Source of the DNA: Ottelia alismoides
Taxonomy: Eukaryota > Streptophyta > Magnoliopsida > Alismatales > Hydrocharitaceae
Assembly: GCA_037367405.1 (NCBI GenBank)
Contig: JAZKJV010005774.1
Coordinates: 372,001-436,000 of the forward strand
DNA length: 64,000 nt
Direction of reading: 5' to 3'
Part shown: piece by piece, positions 34,963-45,093 of the stretch
Layout of the letters: each line of letters begins with the position of its first letter
How positions within the stretch are numbered: position 1 is the first letter of the stretch
Position numbers and translations under genes: made by a program
Notes under the pieces: generated by a model
What the model saw: only the letters and a program-made list of their open reading frames with translations
Told to the model about the DNA's origin: nothing
Database searches by the model: none

Positions 34963-35198
34963 CCAACATAGTGGCTCAAGAGAGAGAGAGAGAGAGCATA
35001 TATGACAAACTTGGTTTTCCTATATAATTTTAGACTGAATGCAGATAAAAGTTTCACTAATTTTCTCATAAACTTAAGGCATCAAATATAGCATTTTGTC
35101 CTAAATGCTTGCTTCGTTAGAAAAAGGGAAATTGCATGATAGAGGCTCGCACACACTTCTCGTAAAACCAAGAAAATAATAAAACCAGTGATATCTTA
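34963..35198. other. Downstream flank of the DUF569 gene
   Basis: Contains a short (GA)n run at 34979-34996 and AT-rich sequence that should include the 3' UTR of the minus-strand gene. No clear AATAAA is seen near the stop codon. Confidence 0.4.
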
Positions 35199-38100
35199 TT
35201 ACTCGACAGAATCTGAAAATATTTGCATCCTGCTACACAAAAAACAAGTTTAACCCAGCAACTCACGGTAATAAGAAACAAGCCTGGACTGATTTCCAAA
35301 CAAGATGAACAAAGCAACATACCTGCAGAAGAGGAGGGGACGACTACCACGGTCATGGTTCTGCGGTTGGGAGGAAGAGTCAGTTGAAGCCTAAGAAGCC
35401 TGTCATTGATAACATCATGAGTATACAAGATCACGTCTTGCAAGCCAGTCATCTCCTCCACTATGCTTGTGAGTTCTTCCACACTCGACCCATGGAAGGT
35501 GAAGGCACCCCTGCTGAATTCGTCCACTTTGCCATTCGCATCCAACATGTAGTACTGAATTGTCCTTCCCTGATTTATATGCAAAAGAACGTCAAGATTA
35601 ATTCAGGTACTGGCAAAACTTTTCTGTTTATGTAAGAGCATTAGGCTCCTTTTCAGTTGGTTGGTTTATGATTTTCAGTATGGTAATTCCACAGAGATCT
35701 ATTGCCCATTGCAATATTGTTTTGTTGCTTTTTAGGATAAATTAGTTTATTTTCAAAATGTTTAATAAGTATATTAAAATGTAGAAAAGCTATATGGAAG
35801 AAGCAGTGTAGTCAAAGGACTTGTATTATCTAAAGGCCTGGGGAAACGATCAAGAAGAAAATCACAAAATTAAAGATAGAAACTGGCAGAAGATGTATGG
35901 TGGAAACATTACCTACTAAACCCACATAACTAAAGTGTCTAAAACTAAAGTATAGAGGCAAAGAATGCCAGGAAAAATCCCAAAAGTATAAAAGATTAGC
36001 CTGCAAAACCAAGGAGGGTTGACATGCATTTAAGGGTTGAAAATTGTTGAGCCAGTTTGTAGATGGGAATATCAAGGAACTCGTTGAAAGCACACACTTG
36101 TGATTGATGCACAAGCTCTCTCTAAGTGGGTATTTGGCAAAGAATGAAATGAACAAGAAAATAATGGAGGCAAGAAGCAATAATATAAAGTGAACTCTCG
36201 TTGTTGATTGCAATTGCATAATACAAAGGACTCATTATATAGCCCTACAAGATGGACAAAAATAGAGCAAGAACGGCTACACTACTCGACATTCATGCAC
36301 AGCCACCCACGTGGTTGGACTCAATGCATTCAACACAAAAATAGAATGGATGAAAATAGGAGGACTTGGTGGCATGCGACTCCAAAAACCATGCAAAGAC
36401 ATGCACGTATGCAACCCACTTCATGATTAGAACCAACATAACTCCCCCCTAATCTTGATGTGGGCCAAGATCACGAACACCTAGCAAGTGGCGCATTGTT
36501 GCCAGCTTCGCCGCAGGCAACGATTTCGTTAGTGCATCGGCTCGTTGTTCCTCTGTGCATACAAACTCTACTGCAATATGTCCTGCTTCAGGACATTCAC
36601 GAATAAAATGGAATTTGGTGTCAATGTGTTTACTGCGTCCGTGGAAGACAGGATTCTTCATCAAGGCAATGGCAGACTTGTTATCAACGAACAATTTCAC
36701 CGGTCTTGGTTCTTTCTTTATAAGCTCGCTCAACAGATTTCGGAGCCACACTGCTTGGCAAGCCGCTGTCGTTGCCGCCATAAACTCGGCTTCACATGAT
36801 GATAGTGCCACAGTCTTTTGCTTCTGCGAGTTCCATGAGACCAAGTTGTTGTTTAAATAAAATGCCATCCCTCCTGTGCTCTTCCTATCATCCAAATCAC
36901 CTGCCAGATCACTGTCTGTGAACCCAGTGATTATCTCCTCGCTTCCTCCTTTAGTGTATACGAGTCCGTAATGAAGCGTACCCTTCAAGTACCGTAGGAT
37001 TTGCTTCATCGCCTTATAATGCATGACGGTAGGTCTCTCCATAAACCTACTACACATACCAACAGCAAAGGAGAGATCCGGACGAGTGTGGAGTAGATAC
37101 CTGAGACACCCAATGACACGACGATATTCTGTTGCATCCACTGGTTGTCCATCGGGATCCTTTTGCAATTTTGTCCTTTGCTCCATAGGACATTTGGTGG
37201 AGTTGCATTCGGTCATTCCGAATTGTGCCAGCACCTTCTTTGCATAAGAGGCTTGCTTAATTTCGATGCGGCCATCTTCTTGTACTACCTCGATCCCAAG
37301 GTAGTAAGTGAGCAATCCAAGATCACTCATTTCAAACTCAGACATCATCTGATGCTTGAATCCCGCGATCTCCTCTGGTCCTCCCCTGTCACAATGAGGT
37401 CATCTACATAAACCCCAACGATCACTCTTGACTAACATGTTCCCCTTGTATAGACGGCTTGTTCTTGAGCACATTTCACGAATCCGAGTTTCTTGAGACT
37501 TCTATCAAGTCGTATATTCCAAGCTCGGGGCGCCTGTCGAAGGCCATAGAGTGCTTTGCTCAGTTTAAGAACCATGTGTTCTTTATTCTTCACCGTAAAT
37601 CCTTCCGGTTGGGCTACATATACTTCTTCTTCGAGCTCGCCATTTAGGAATGCTGATTTGACATCGAGATGGTGGACTTTCCAACCACGAGTAGCAGCAA
37701 TGGCGAGAATAACGCGTATAGTGTCTAACCTGGCTACTGGAGCGAACACCTCCTCGAAGTCGATGCCATGCTGCTGGACGTATCCTTTCGCAACCAATCT
37801 TGCTTTGTGATTGATTACATCACCGGTGGAATTCCTCTTCAGCTTGTACACCCATTTGAGACCAATGGGCTTGCAGCCACCCGGAAGCTCCGTGAGAGTC
37901 CAAGTTTTATTTTTCTTGATGGACTCGATCTCTTTGCACATGGCGTCTACCCATACTTGGTGCTCAGCAGCTTCACGGTAGCAGGATGGTTCCTCCATCG
38001 CCATGAGCATGGCTTCCTCCTCCATGTCTTCTTCAAGATCCACCCTTCGAGAGTCGTGCATGATATCCTCGATGTGCCTGTAGCGGATAGCGTCCTCGTC

Positions 38101-41100
38101 GGTGCTGCTGCTATTACTTCCTGATAGCGGGGTAGATATGGCCGCAGAGGATGTAGCAGTATCACCTACTGGTGATCTAGCATCCGACGTAGTCTTCGAA
38201 CCAGTGGAAGGTGTCGAAGGGTTTGCTGCAAGACCTCCCACGGTGGAATATGACCTTGTCGGTGTCATGTGGCCTGCTGGCGGTGTCGATTCATGGGTCG
38301 AGGAAGATGGTGATGCAGGCATTGGCTCGCCTATCGGGACACCTGTGAGTGGTATATAACCACCCCCGTTCATCTTCGTGTTGTACTCCTCCTTGATGAT
38401 GAAATCTGATGCATTTCCATCGCTCATACCTACATTCCATTTCCATTCCATATTTTCTTCGAATTTTACATCACGACTCACATGAACTTTGTCGCGATGT
38501 GGATCAAACAGGCGATGAGCTTTGCAACCTTCCTCAACTCCAAGATATACCATCGGATGGCTTCGATCGTCAAGTTTCTTCAGATTTGGTGTTGTTACCT
38601 TTGCATGCGCTATACAACCAAACACTCGAAGGTGCGCTAGATGTGGCTTTCTTCCATTCCAAGCCTCGAATGGAGTACGATTCTCGAGCGCCTTTGTCGG
38701 CAAGCGGTTCAAGAGATACACCGCATGCCGAACTGCCTCCCCCCAAAGTCTTCCCGGCACGTTCATGCTTTTGAGAAGGGACCTCGCCATTGCCATCACG
38801 GTCCTGTTCCTTCGTTCCACCGCACCATTTTGCTGTGGTGTATATGGCGCGGAGAGGTGTCGCATAATCCCTACTTCTTCGCATACTTTGGAGAACTCCG
38901 TGGAGATGAACTCACCACCACGATCGGTCCTGAGCGTCTTTATGCGACACCCGCTCGTGTTCTCAACCTGTGCTTTGAACTTCGCAAAGGTGGAGCATGC
39001 CTGGTCCTTCGACTTGATGATGTAGGCCCACATCCATCGGGAAAAATCATCAACAATTAATATAAAATAATTGTTACCGGCGGGAGTTGATGGAGTGATT
39101 GGTCCACAGAGATCCATATGCAGCAGCTCGAGCGCCTTTTTGGCTCTATAATTTGTAGCCATCGGGAATGGTTGTCTTGCCTGCTTTGCCACCAAACACC
39201 CTTTGCACAATTGATTTGGGTGTTTTATAGGCGGCACTCCTATCGCCATCTCCTTTTCGACGAGCATCTTCATTGAGTGGAAGTTGACATGCCCAAGTCT
39301 TGCATGCCACAACCATGCTGGATCTTCGAGATTCGTGAGGAGGCATACCGCCTCCGCCAGATGCAACTCAATTCGGTAAAGACGGTTTGGAGTGTGTCTT
39401 ACCTTCATGAGTAGTTGTGCAGAAGTCTTGTCAAAAACTTGTAGGGATTCCTCGTCCATGATCACCTTGTGACCAATCTCGGTGAGCTGTCCGAGACTCA
39501 CTATATTGCTACGGAGTCTCGGGATATAGTATACTTCATGTAGGAGCCACTGATCTCCGTTCTTGCAATTGAACAAGATTGACCCCTTGCCCATTATCTG
39601 CACTTTTGATCCGTCGCCGAATTTGACATCACAGGTGACATTCTCGTCTAGCTCATGGAACTTAGACTTGTCACCGGTCATGTGGTTGCTTGCCCCGTTG
39701 TCCAGGTACCAGACGTGACAGGGGGAACCCACCTCCTTTGTGCTACGCAGCTCCGGCCTCGTCTTTTCTTCGTTCAGCAGGATGACCTCCTCCTGCTCCT
39801 TGCTTGATGTCGCGAGCAGTAGGGTTGCCTCGTAGTCATCGACGGAAGAAAAGTGTGCCTCTGCCTCTTTCTTCGGAGTCCTGCATTCAGATGCATAGTG
39901 GCCCATCTTGTTGCAGTTGAAGCATCGGATGTGGCTTTTGTCACGGCCACCGCTGTTGGAGCCACCTGCTCCCTCCTTTCGTGACGGCCCATTACGACCT
40001 CCCCTGCCGCGTCCTCTTCCTCGTCCTCCCCAGCCACGGTTATTTCTATCTGAGGGAGTTTGAGATTTACCTTTGTTGTTCGACGTTGAATCGCCGCCAA
40101 TCTTCTTTTGCCGCGTCTCCCACTCGGCTTGAGTGAGTAAGAGCTGATTTTCGCCATTGCCATTGTTGCTAGGCTTCCGCATGCACGTTCGTTCTTCATA
40201 AGTCTTCAAGCGTCCCACAGCCTCCTCGAATGGCATGGTGTTGAGATCGCAAAATTGTTCGATCCCGACAATCACGCTAAGGAAGCGATCATGCACGGTG
40301 TCGAATAACTTTTTGACCAATGCGGCATCGTCGAGAGTCGCCCCAAGGTTCGCATACCGAACAGACATGCTGTTCAGTTTGCCAGCGTACTGGTCTAGGG
40401 TCTCCGTTTCTTGCATTCGCATGGCGTCGAATTCACTTTTCAACGTCTGTAATCGTGCGTTCTTGACGCGATCTGCGCCAATGAACCTGGTTTTGAGGCA
40501 GTCCCATACCTCTTTTGTTGTTTTCTTGTTCGCCACTTGCATTAGGAGATCCTCCGGGAGAGCTTGGAGAAGATGCGACCTCGCCTTCTTGTCCTTCTTC
40601 GTATCGACGGCCACGCCAGCCGCCGAGTCGATAGCCTCCCAAACTCCTTGATCTTCCATCATGGCCTGCACCCTGATCACCCAACTGGTGTAGTTCGTTG
40701 CCGTTAACTGCGGGTAGCGGAACAACCCTCCGCCGTTCTCCCGCGCCGCCTCGTCCTGAGACACGATCGACATGGCTCGGATATGAGATGTACCTAGGCT
40801 CTGATACCAGATGAAAGCACACACTTGTGATTGATGCACAAGCTCTCTCTAACATGGGTATTTGGCAAAGAATGAAATGAACAAGAAAATAATGGAGGCA
40901 AGAAGCAATAATATAAAGTGAACTCTCGTTGTTGATTGCAATTGCATAATACAAAGGACTCATTATATAGCCCTACAAGATGGACAAAAATAGAGCAAGA
41001 ACGGCTACACTACTCGACATTCATGCACAGCCACCCACGTGGTTGGACTCAATGCATTCAACACAAAAATAGAATGGATGAAAATAGGAGGAGGACTTGG

Positions 41101-42402
41101 TGGCATGCGACTCCAAAAACCATGCAAAGACATGCACGTATGCAACCCACTTCATGATTAGAACCAACACTCGTTACATTCAATAAGAACAGACAGCTAA
41201 AACAGACCATTTTGAAACAGCAATTACGGAATTATGTACATTCAGAAATCAATGGAAAGGTAGTGCTGTAATGCTGTAATGCACTAGTGCCGCTCGGTCG
41301 AGCATGATCGAGCGGCTGTAGTGCATTACAGCACTACAACACTGCAACAGAGGATCCGCACTCTAAATTTTATGATCCGTTTCAGAAATTCAAGACATTT
41401 TATGGTTAATATTACCTCACTATCCACGTAAACAAAGAAAATATTCCGCTCCATTTCCTTCCACCCTCTCTCATATAGGTCGTCCCTCCTTAGTATCTTA
41501 AATCAAATCGTGCATTTCTTAAGCAATTTCGACGGCATATTTTCTTGTGATTCCCTCTATTTTTTTAAGAAAGGGGCACAGATACCTTGACAGGCATAGC
41601 AGAAGAGAAATTGCACGATCCCGTTTTATGTTTGTTGGGATACTGAAACGGGAGAAGGGATATCCACTACTTTTCTTTTCATGTATAGATCTCAGACATA
41701 AGACATGGCATCGAAAGAGAAACGTACCTCGCTCATGGAGAATCCATGCTTCTGGGTCGGCACCGGGAAGCCACTGGACGATCCGCTCTCCGATTGGGAT
41801 CCCGACACCGATTCCTTCCGACTTGCCCACTCAGAATCCCCCAGGGACTCGCTCTGCCGACCCGAGCTCACCAACAGATCCGGTTTGCTGTACTCTCGAG
41901 GCGGCGGCGGGGACGGCTGTTGCCGAGGCTGTAGCAGCGAGGGCCTAACCTGGAGGACCTCAACCTCCCAGAGGACCCATTCTTGGGTGGCGGTCATGCT
42001 GGGGACGTCGTGCGTGACGGAGCCCTTGTAGGGCATGATGCCGCCGTTACCACGCAGGAAGGTGCCCTGGCGGGACTGGAGCTTCACGTGGTTGCCTTCC
42101 TTGACGGGTCTCCACTCCGTCGAGGGGTCTGGCCGGGGGAGGAGGAGGACCTTGCGGCCGGTGGCGCCGAGGAGGAAGCGCTTATCGGAGGCGGAGAGAT
42201 AGCGACCATCAGGCGAGCGGAGGCGGATTCGGTCGTTGTCGAGCGGGACGGGCTCAACTAGCCACTGGACAGAGTGGGAGGCCCCATTCTTGATCTGCTT
42301 GGCGGCGGAGGAGTCGCCACCGCCGTCGTCGTCGGGGGTGGAGAGGTAGGCCTTGTGGTGGCTGCGGAGGCGGACGGTCTGGGCTTTGGCGAAATGCTCC
42401 AT
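35199..42402 (-). CDS. DUF569 domain protein (actin cross-linking/beta-trefoil-like)
   Basis: Three exons: 41728-42402 (225 codons, ends at GAG|GTACGT), 35323-35569 (after AAATCAG, ends at GCAG|GTATGT) and a tiny last exon 35199-35212 (after TTTTCAG; adds DSVE and a stop). The spliced protein is about 311 aa, usual for the family. Exon 1 starts MEHFAKAQTVRLRSHHKAYL, the DUF569 opening, and contains RIRLRSPDGRYLSASD and TATQEWVLWEVEVL, followed by a Ser/Pro-rich linker. Exon 2 carries the C-terminal half: GRTIQYYMLDANGKVDEF and PPNRRTMTVVVV. The biochemical role of DUF569 proteins is not established; a fascin-like fold is inferred from the family. Intron 1 is 6.16 kb because a Copia element sits in it; without it the intron is about 1.07 kb. 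The reading frame and splice sites are intact. The last exon is the least certain part. Confidence 0.85.
36085..36438 (-). repeat. 3' LTR of the young Copia element
   Basis: Begins tgaaagcacacacttgtg and ends gattagaaccaaca in plus orientation. On the plus side it is followed by taactcccccctaatctt, which read on the minus strand is a purine-rich tract with a run of six G, the polypurine tract. Confidence 0.95.
36449..40773 (-). pseudogene. Copia Gag-Pol polyprotein with one stop and one frameshift
   Basis: A single long frame from MSIVSQDEAAREN (40773) to 37432, then a second frame to 36449. Domain order is gag (FRYPQLTATNYTSWVIRVQA), CCHC knuckle CFNCNKMGHYASEC (about residues 284-297), protease WYLDNGASNHM (about 357), pre-integrase LWHARLGHVNFHSMKML, integrase with SRWMWAY, LRTDRGGEF and TPQQNGAVERRNR (DDE complete), and RT with QQHGIDFEEVFAPVARLDTI and YVDD (37399-37410). 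RNase H is in the last part (GFTDSDLAGDLDDRKSTGG, then HIDTKFHFIRE). The stop at 37432-37434 is just before the YVDD box, and one base is missing at about 37372-37385. Everything else looks intact. Copia order (integrase before RT) is clear. Confidence 0.92.
40796..40808 (-). other. Primer binding site (tRNA-iMet)
   Basis: Read on the minus strand, tggtatcagagcc starts three bases after the 5' LTR end. This is the standard plant Copia primer site. Confidence 0.92.
40812..41169 (-). repeat. 5' LTR of the young Copia element
   Basis: 358 bp, nearly identical to 36085-36438, same TG...CA ends. CTCGT follows at 41170. Confidence 0.95.
41262..41345. repeat. Short hairpin element in intron 1
   Basis: Left arm gtagtgctgtaatgc...actagtgccgctcg, right arm cgagcggctgtagtgcattacagcactac. 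Arms of about 36 bp pair with two small differences. The left arm has an extra 8-bp duplication (tgtaatgc). It resembles the foldback at 42684-42850. Confidence 0.6.
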
Positions 42403-42460
42403 GACTAGAGGGAGGAGATCATCTTCTAACCTTATCTCCCCGGGCGTGTTTTGTGTGCTG

Positions 42461-42461
<1 letters not shown>

Positions 42462-42495
<34 letters not shown>
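42462..42495. repeat. (CT)n microsatellite in the 5' UTR of the DUF569 gene
   Basis: A CT run on the plus strand, GA on the coding strand, about 60-95 bases upstream of the ATG. GA/CT runs are common in plant 5' UTRs and core promoters. Confidence 0.9.
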
Positions 42496-42499
<4 letters not shown>

Positions 42500-42510
42500 G
42501 AAAATGGAAT

Positions 42511-42520
42511 GCTTTTATAG
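42511..42520 (-). promoter_or_regulatory. TATA box of the DUF569 gene
   Basis: On the minus strand, ctataaaagc lies about 110 bases upstream of the start codon. With the usual 30-base spacing, transcription would start near 42485, inside or at the edge of the GA run. Confidence 0.65.
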
Positions 42521-42683
42521 GGCTGGGGAAAAGCGTGAAAAGCAGGTTTGACTCGTGTGGAAATATTTTTTGGGACTTTTGCACTAGGATCTCATAAATT
42601 TTGTCTAATTATACCGAGGCACCTATAACCATTTAAATTACACGAAACCTCATCTTTGTCGACCCTTGCCATTAATTTCTAGC

Positions 42684-42850
42684 GAGAGGATCTTCTGCGG
42701 TACTGTAGTTTCTGCAGTAACGGCGCTAGCCGCTGATCTTCATCGAGCGGTTCATACGAATTTGTACTTTTGTGGATCCTTACCTTGCGAATTTGTGTGA
42801 ACCGCTAGTGCAGTTACTGCAGAGTCTGCAATACTGCAGACGATACGCTC
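42684..42850. repeat. Small foldback element upstream of the DUF569 gene
   Basis: Left arm tctgcggtactgtag + ctgcagtaacggcgctagc; right arm complementary around gaaccgctagtgcagttact and ctgcaatactgcaga. Arms of about 40 bp surround about 85 bp. It lies about 300 bp upstream of the gene's start codon. Confidence 0.6.
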
Positions 42851-44090
42851 CCTAATTCCTAGTCAAACTGTTGTGGTCACTGCGAGGATCAAAAGGTAAG
42901 AAAATCTGCAAAAATATCATTTAGAAAAAGAGTCCCTGCGTGATGCCGAGGTCGATGGTGTGCACCATGTTCTCCCTCATGTAATGTATGGTTCATTGTA
43001 AAGTACGAGGTTGATGCCCATGAACACATGGAAGGTCAATGTACGCTTCTATAATGCATAAGCATTAAGAACACCATGTAGAGAGCATCACTCGCTTGGG
43101 GAATAATGGCCCTAGCTGTTGGAGGAGAGCACGTGGATTCTGCTCGGAAAAGGCTCGAATATCATGTCGAGTATACACGCGGAGAATGGAATAGAGAATA
43201 AAAGTATTCTTATCTGTATTTCTTTACAACATTGGAGACCCTTACATAAGGTGTAAGCAGAGGTGTTAAGCTTATGAACGGTTCTTACAATATGGTAACA
43301 GAGAGGGGGGAAATATACTAGACACCCTTACATATTTCCTTAACAATAAAGCAAGTCGACATAACCTCGAAAAAGTATGCAGTGACATGTCATTCCAGAG
43401 TACCATGTGAGTGTTGAGAGCTCCAAGATCTCAAGAAGCATCAAATTTGTGTCCTCAAGGTTGTTAGCAAAGATCGTCTCATCGAATTAAAGGAGAAGGG
43501 AGCAAGTGTATCCCTCCATAAAGGTGTTCTTCAAGGTGTAGTAGAAGAGGAAGAGGTGTTCTTCAAGGTGTAGTGGAGGAGGAAGCTAGCCGCAACCAAC
43601 CTTAAGCATCCAAACGGAAGGCCAATGGCTGCAAGCCTATAACCACCTTGTAGCTCCTTCCATTTGTCGAGGATGTTGGGAGCGTCGAGGATGGTGTGCT
43701 CTCTCCCCATCATGCATAGCAAGGAGGATGCACTATGTGACGACTTCCAATCCAGATTCCACATTCTCTCGAGTAACAAAGATTGTGAAATATATCCAAA
43801 TGTCATAAAGCGATGGGAGGAAGAGGAAGGGAAGGATTGCTGGAGGAAGAAGGGGATGGAAAAGAGAGTGAAGGACATGGAGGGAGCAAAAAAATTTTAA
43901 AGTATTTTTACATATTTGATATATCCCTACAACTAAACACAATAAATTGACTAACATAAATTAGCGGTGTGAATTGATAGTATAACGCGGAGCAAGATTG
44001 TGTATAAGGATTATGATGTACTTTCAACGATTACATGGGTTGTAATGCAAAAATGTTAATATAATTTTTAGTAGTAGATCACGTTCTTTA
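42851..44090. other. Intergenic region with LTR debris, no gene recognised
   Basis: Segment 43117-43290 (tgttggaggagagcacgtgg to ttcttaca) followed by atatggtaacagagag looks like a short Copia LTR plus a damaged tRNA-Met primer site, but no partner LTR or duplication is found. At about 43520-43583 a ~33-bp unit (aggtgttcttcaaggtgtag) is duplicated. A minus-strand open frame of 115 codons at 43531-43878 has no recognisable product. Confidence 0.35.
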
Positions 44091-44399
44091 GGGCCCGTTT
44101 GGTTGCCAGGGTACACCGAGGTACCCTGACATACCCCTAGCTCTAACCACGTATTCCTGTGTTGGGATTGCTTGTATTGACCCTAATTTCTTTAGTATAA
44201 TAGTTTTTAACCATATTCAAATAATATTATTAACATAAAAACATATTATAAGCATTTAAAAAGTTAATATAACACATAATCAATGTCACAACACATCACA
44301 ATTATCATTCCAACCCTCTTAACCCTTCAAATAGCTATTGTTCATAGGAGGATACCCTAACCCACCCCAACCTAGCCCAACCCAATAGCTAAACATGCC
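44091..44399. mobile_element. Degenerate Tourist-like MITE
   Basis: The left end gggcccgtttggttgcc follows a TTTA. The right end, read in complement, is ggcatgtttagctattggg, which is only partly matching. The inside near the right end has cctaacccaccccaacc. No clean TTA duplication remains on the right, so this is an old or truncated copy. Confidence 0.4.
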
Positions 44400-44629
44400 A
44401 CATCTTTTGAAAAAATTATTAAGATGTAGTTTTGGACATTTCAAATCTATTTAATTTTCATATATCCGATACTCCGAAAACAAGCCCATTCTATAATCTA
44501 CTCCAGCATAAGCCCACTCCTCCCTCAAATCCATTATCAATCAACATCCTCTCTGACCCTCCATATACTCATCAATCTTCTATGTGCATGGTCTCTCCTC
44601 GTGTGTTGATGGTGATAGGTGCATCTTGC

Positions 44630-44853
44630 CAACATGTCCATAAAATTAAATACGAATATAAAATAAATACGAATCAGATACACATAATAATAATGATAAT
44701 AATTTATAGATTAAATAAATTATACATGTTTAGGATGATCTAGACATAAAATAAATATACTAAATATATTCAATTTATAATAATTATATAAATAATGGAG
44801 AATGCAATCATGTTAATAATGAATGTAATTAATCATAAAATTTCATAACTAAA
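44630..44853. mobile_element. hAT-like MITE, left part (split by the old Copia element)
   Basis: An AT-rich segment with aatacgaat motifs and the landmark atacatgtttaggatgat. It continues after the Copia insertion at 53751 (ctaaatatgaatagatacgaat) to about 53840 (tacccatccctg). An inverted relative lies at 52830-53290 with the same landmarks. The outer boundary on the left is uncertain. Confidence 0.5.
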
Positions 44854-45093
44854 TGTAGATTGAAACAACCACCAATCAAACACCAAAATACACAAGGATA
44901 ACGTGGAAATCCTCTTGTGAGGGAAAAATCACAGGGCCACAAACCCTAATCTCAAAACCACAAGATTAGCACACTCTTCACACTTGATGACCAACAAAAA
45001 GGGGGGGATGACTACAATATATTGACCCAAGTGGTAAACGGGTCCTCAACCAAACTCGTTTACCCACAACACCAACATCCCACCAACTCAATA
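44854..45093 (-). repeat. 3' LTR of the old Copia element
   Basis: 240 bp matching 53509-53750. Next to it, ctccctctcaagttgg (45094-45109) is the complement of a polypurine tract. Confidence 0.9.

Larger units (their letters stand above)
36085..41169 (-). mobile_element. Young Ty1/Copia retrotransposon in intron 1 of the DUF569 gene
   Basis: 5,085 bp flanked by CTCGT on both sides (36080-36084, 41170-41174). LTRs of 354 and 358 bp differ visibly only by small indels (a 1-2 base change near aagctctctct and one extra agg unit). Near-identity means a recent insertion. The element is in the same orientation as the host gene. It has a tRNA-iMet primer site, a polypurine tract and a nearly complete gag-pol frame. 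Confidence 0.95.

Noticed and set aside
37459..40651. Many plus-strand open frames opposite the Copia polyprotein
   Set aside because: They are shadows of the minus-strand gag-pol, which carries all recognisable domains.
41262..41345. Possible microRNA precursor
   Set aside because: The arms are almost perfectly paired and resemble a small foldback element. A miRNA call needs small-RNA evidence.
43117..43345. Solo LTR of a Copia element (TG...AACA)
   Set aside because: No 5-bp duplication matches on the two sides and the 3' limit is ambiguous, so it is only mentioned as LTR debris.
43531..43878. 115-codon minus-strand open frame
   Set aside because: No domain, overlaps a duplicated 33-bp repeat, and no splice or promoter context was found.
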